This document shows positions 61,859-64,000 of a DNA stretch of 64,000 nucleotides, piece by piece. The position numbers were made by a program, and so were the translations under genes. The notes beneath the pieces were generated by a model. That model saw only the letters and a list, made by a program, of their open reading frames with translations, searched no databases and had not been told where the DNA came from. The stretch is from [Synechococcus] sp. NIES-970 (GTDB lineage: Bacteria > Cyanobacteriota > Cyanobacteriia > Cyanobacteriales > MRBY01): contig AP017959.1 of NCBI GenBank assembly GCA_002356215.1, positions 2,558,195-2,622,194 of the forward strand, given 5' to 3'. Numbering within the stretch: the first letter of the stretch is position 1; every line of letters starts with the position of its first letter.

Positions 61859-64000
61859 TCATATCACAATAATTTGGCCAGACATTTGAGCTGCGGCGAT
61901 CGTCCGGCCAATGACGGCACTTTCGGTGTAACCCGCTTGGTGCAACTTGCCAAGACAGGCTTGGGCTTCTTCGGGGGCGATCGCCGCCAACAGTCCCCCA
62001 GACGTCTGGGGATCAAAAAGGATTTCATACCAAGGCTGTTCCCGCCGCTCCATGTCCACTTGAATTGCCTGCTCTGCGGTGTGGTTTTGGGGGGCGAGGG
62101 AACTGATAAATCCCCCTTGGAGGGTTTCTTTAGCCCCTGGCAATAGGGGCAATTTTTCTATATCAAGTTCGGCACATAGACCTGAGGGCTGGAGCATCTC
62201 CAATAGGTGACCCGCCAGCCCAAAGCCCGTCACATCGGTGCAGGCGGTGGCCCTATGTTGCCGGAGGATTGCCGCTGCCCGTTGATTGGATTGTTGCATT
62301 GAGGCGATCGCCCCATCGATCCAGCTGCCCTGGGCTTTTCCTTGCATTTCTGCGGCAAAAAGCGTACCTGTACCCAAAGATTTTGTCAAAATAAAGACTT
62401 GATCTGCTTGAAGCGCTGTTTTGCGCCAAATTGCATCTTTTTGCAATAGACCGTTGCAGGTGAGCCCTAAGCCAAGGCGATCGCCCTCATTGGTATGGCC
62501 ACCAATCAGAGCAATTTTTTGGACGTTCAAAACAGCTAATACCCCGGCCAAAAGTTGTGCCAAAAGACCCTGTTGTACCGCTGCTTTTCCGTGGGGGAGT
62601 GTTGCCAAAACCAAGACACTATGGGGGGTTGCCCCCATGGCGTAGAGGTCACTAAGGCAGTGGTGAGTAACGATTTGCCCGAGTAAAAAAGGATCATTCA
62701 GTAGGCTCGGAAAATAATCCACCGTTTGCACCAAAAGCTGATCCGGGGGGAGCTGGAGCACCGCCGCATCATCGGGGGCATCAAGGCCGAGGAGAACATC
62801 TGGATGCTTGGGTACGCTCAAGCTGCCCAGACTGCTGCTCAAAACACTTTTGCCCACTTTCGCTCCGCAGCCGGCACAATACATTTTCGGCGTTGCCCCC
62901 ATTGGGGAGCCCATTGGCTTTAGCGGTGTCAAGTCTTGAAATTGGGCCATAAATTGCCGGTCAATGTGATCTTTCCAACGCCAGAGCAGAGGCGATCGCC
63001 AACTCAATTTTCCCCGGGTAGCAAAGGCTTGCTGATCTCCAGTCCCAATCAGTGCCAGGTAGCGTTTTTGGGGTCTATGACAAATAAGGGTTTTTCCCTT
63101 GAGGGTACGTTGCAGATTTTCAAAGAGGGGCTTGCCTTGGCGCACCGCAAAGACGCCTGCCTTTGGCCGGGGATGGTTTGCGATGGTGGCAATATCTCCG
63201 GCGGCAAACACAAAAGGATGGGAGGGCGATCGCAAGGTTGGATCTACCACCACAAAGCCCTGGTCATCGGTTTGTAGACCACTTGCCTGCAGCCAGGTTG
63301 GTGCTGAGGCTTGGGTGACCCAAATGACTTTGCCCCTGAGTTCTAAGCCCGCGGCGCATCGCAATCCTGTCGGCGTCACGGCGGTGACCGTTTCCTGGAG
63401 ATGCACATGAATGCCCCGTTTTTGTAAGAGCCGCATTGCCTGGCGACTGACCTGGGGATTTTGGTTGGTTTCCATCAACCGAGAACCCCGGTGAACTAGA
63501 TGCAAAGTGAGGGAGGCGGGATTTGTTAACCGTTGGCTGAGGGCATGGTGAATATTGAAGGCCAGTTCTGTACCGCCAGCGCCACCACCGACAATGATGA
63601 TGTCTTGGGTTTGATCCGGGTGCTCCTTGGCGGTTTTCAGAATTTGCTGCCAGGCGTTGAGAAATTGGGGCACGGGCTTGGCAGGAATGGCATATTCCGC
63701 AACGCCAGGGATAGTTGCGATACTGGGGGTACTGCCAATGTCTAGGGAAAGGTAATCGAAACGTACAGGAGGGCGCTGTTGGCAATGGATGAGTTTTTGG
63801 TTTAAATCGAGGGCGATCGCCCGATCTTTGAGAAAATCTGCCCGGGCAAAAGTAGCTAAACGGCGCAGATCAATGTGGGTTTCAGCATAATCATAAAAAC
63901 CCGCCACATAGCCCGGTAACATTCCGGAATAGGGAGTATCGCTAACGTCACTGATCAAGGTGAGGCGAGCCTCCGGAAGGGGATTCATTCCCCACATTTT
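61859..64000 (-). CDS. selD: SelD fused to an NADH-dehydrogenase-like FAD oxidoreductase (N-terminus outside window)
   Basis: The frame is open to the window edge, so the start is not seen; the first visible residues (MWGMNPLPEARLTLISDVSD) match the inner sequence of the family. The N-terminal ~370 residues are a pyridine-nucleotide/FAD oxidoreductase (DIIIVGGGAGGTELAFNIHH; VFAAGDIATIANHPRPKAGV). The C-terminal ~330 residues are selenide, water dikinase (MYCAGCGAKVGKSVLSSSLG, APDDAAVLQLPPDQLLVQTV, FGLAGHLLEML), which makes selenophosphate. The active-site residue is Cys, not selenocysteine. The fusion suggests that selenium reduction and activation are coupled. The stop lies 12 bases from the convergent binding-protein stop. 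Confidence 0.92.
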   Translation of the reverse strand, partial: KMWGMNPLPEARLTLISDVSDTPYSGMLPGYVAGFYDYAETHIDLRRLATFARADFLKDRAIALDLNQKLIHCQQRPPVRFDYLSLDIGSTPSIATIPGVAEYAIPAKPVPQFLNAWQQILKTAKEHPDQTQDIIIVGGGAGGTELAFNIHHALSQRLTNPASLTLHLVHRGSRLMETNQNPQVSRQAMRLLQKRGIHVHLQETVTAVTPTGLRCAAGLELRGKVIWVTQASAPTWLQASGLQTDDQGFVVVDPTLRSPSHPFVFAAGDIATIANHPRPKAGVFAVRQGKPLFENLQRTLKGKTLICHRPQKRYLALIGTGDQQAFATRGKLSWRSPLLWRWKDHIDRQFMAQFQDLTPLKPMGSPMGATPKMYCAGCGAKVGKSVLSSSLGSLSVPKHPDVLLGLDAPDDAAVLQLPPDQLLVQTVDYFPSLLNDPFLLGQIVTHHCLSDLYAMGATPHSVLVLATLPHGKAAVQQGLLAQLLAGVLAVLNVQKIALIGGHTNEGDRLGLGLTCNGLLQKDAIWRKTALQADQVFILTKSLGTGTLFAAEMQGKAQGSWIDGAIASMQQSNQRAAAILRQHRATACTDVTGFGLAGHLLEMLQPSGLCAELDIEKLPLLPGAKETLQGGFISSLAPQNHTAEQAIQVDMERREQPWYEILFDPQTSGGLLAAIAPEEAQACLGKLHQAGYTESAVIGRTIAAAQMSGQIIVI

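Overview
The window is chromosomal DNA of a unicellular cyanobacterium. It carries phycobiont-type genes for photosystem I (psaK), the carboxysome (ccmO), Rubisco assembly (raf1), the Calvin cycle (prk), cyanophycin synthesis (cphA) and the naturally split DnaE intein. The octamer GCGATCGC (HIP1) occurs throughout, inside genes and in terminators. The combination of bicA with nhaS3 and an Mrp cluster, and the protein sequences themselves, suggest a marine or euryhaline strain close to Synechococcus sp. PCC 7002 (Picosynechococcus). That placement is inference from memory of these families, not a database result.

Layout. 1-5.7 kb: the 3' part of cphA, then a large fusion of a membrane iron-sulfur protein with a cyclic-nucleotide-binding domain. 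5.7-13.1 kb: a run of minus-strand housekeeping genes (pheA, a PepSY-type membrane protein, an M20 amidohydrolase, psaK, DUF2854, a MoxR ATPase, ribF, a metallo-beta-lactamase-fold hydrolase, plsC). 13.6-15.5 kb: DUF1830 and trmFO. 15.6-17.3 kb: the accessory spot of the window, with a vapBC toxin-antitoxin pair whose toxin is broken by one stop codon, next to a single integron gene cassette with a recognisable attC site and an unknown membrane protein. 17.3-29.5 kb: large-subunit glutamate synthase, a secreted phosphodiester glycosidase-like protein, a c6-like cytochrome, an MBOAT protein, and the divergent ccmO/raf1 pair. 29.8-34.7 kb: the C-terminal half of split dnaE, an NrtR-like Nudix protein, an MlaE-type permease and a TM0106-type nuclease.

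34.7-42 kb is a minus-strand block that reads bicA, nhaS3, mrpC, D, E, F, G, A', B. It joins sodium-driven bicarbonate uptake with two kinds of sodium/proton antiporter, so the sodium gradient used for bicarbonate import can be restored. 42-50 kb: mltA, a DUF4010/MgtC-like protein, an HtrA protease, coaX, a helix-turn-helix protein with an acidic region and DASH cryptochrome. 50.2-53.3 kb: tRNA-Val, prk, two complementary bacterioferritin subunits and the bacterioferritin-associated ferredoxin. 53.3-54.5 kb is gene-poor, with degenerate or tiny frames. 54.5-64 kb: a TPR protein, a CobW GTPase with a His-rich loop, an EAL protein, purB, small membrane proteins, an orphan PCP_red protein, a periplasmic-binding-type protein and a SelD fusion cut by the window edge.

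The most unusual items are the lone integron cassette in a cyanobacterial chromosome, the broken vapC, the iron-sulfur/cNMP fusion, the split-intein dnaE half, the bicA-antiporter block and several perfect palindromes between genes. No CRISPR array, transposase, prophage or rRNA operon was seen.
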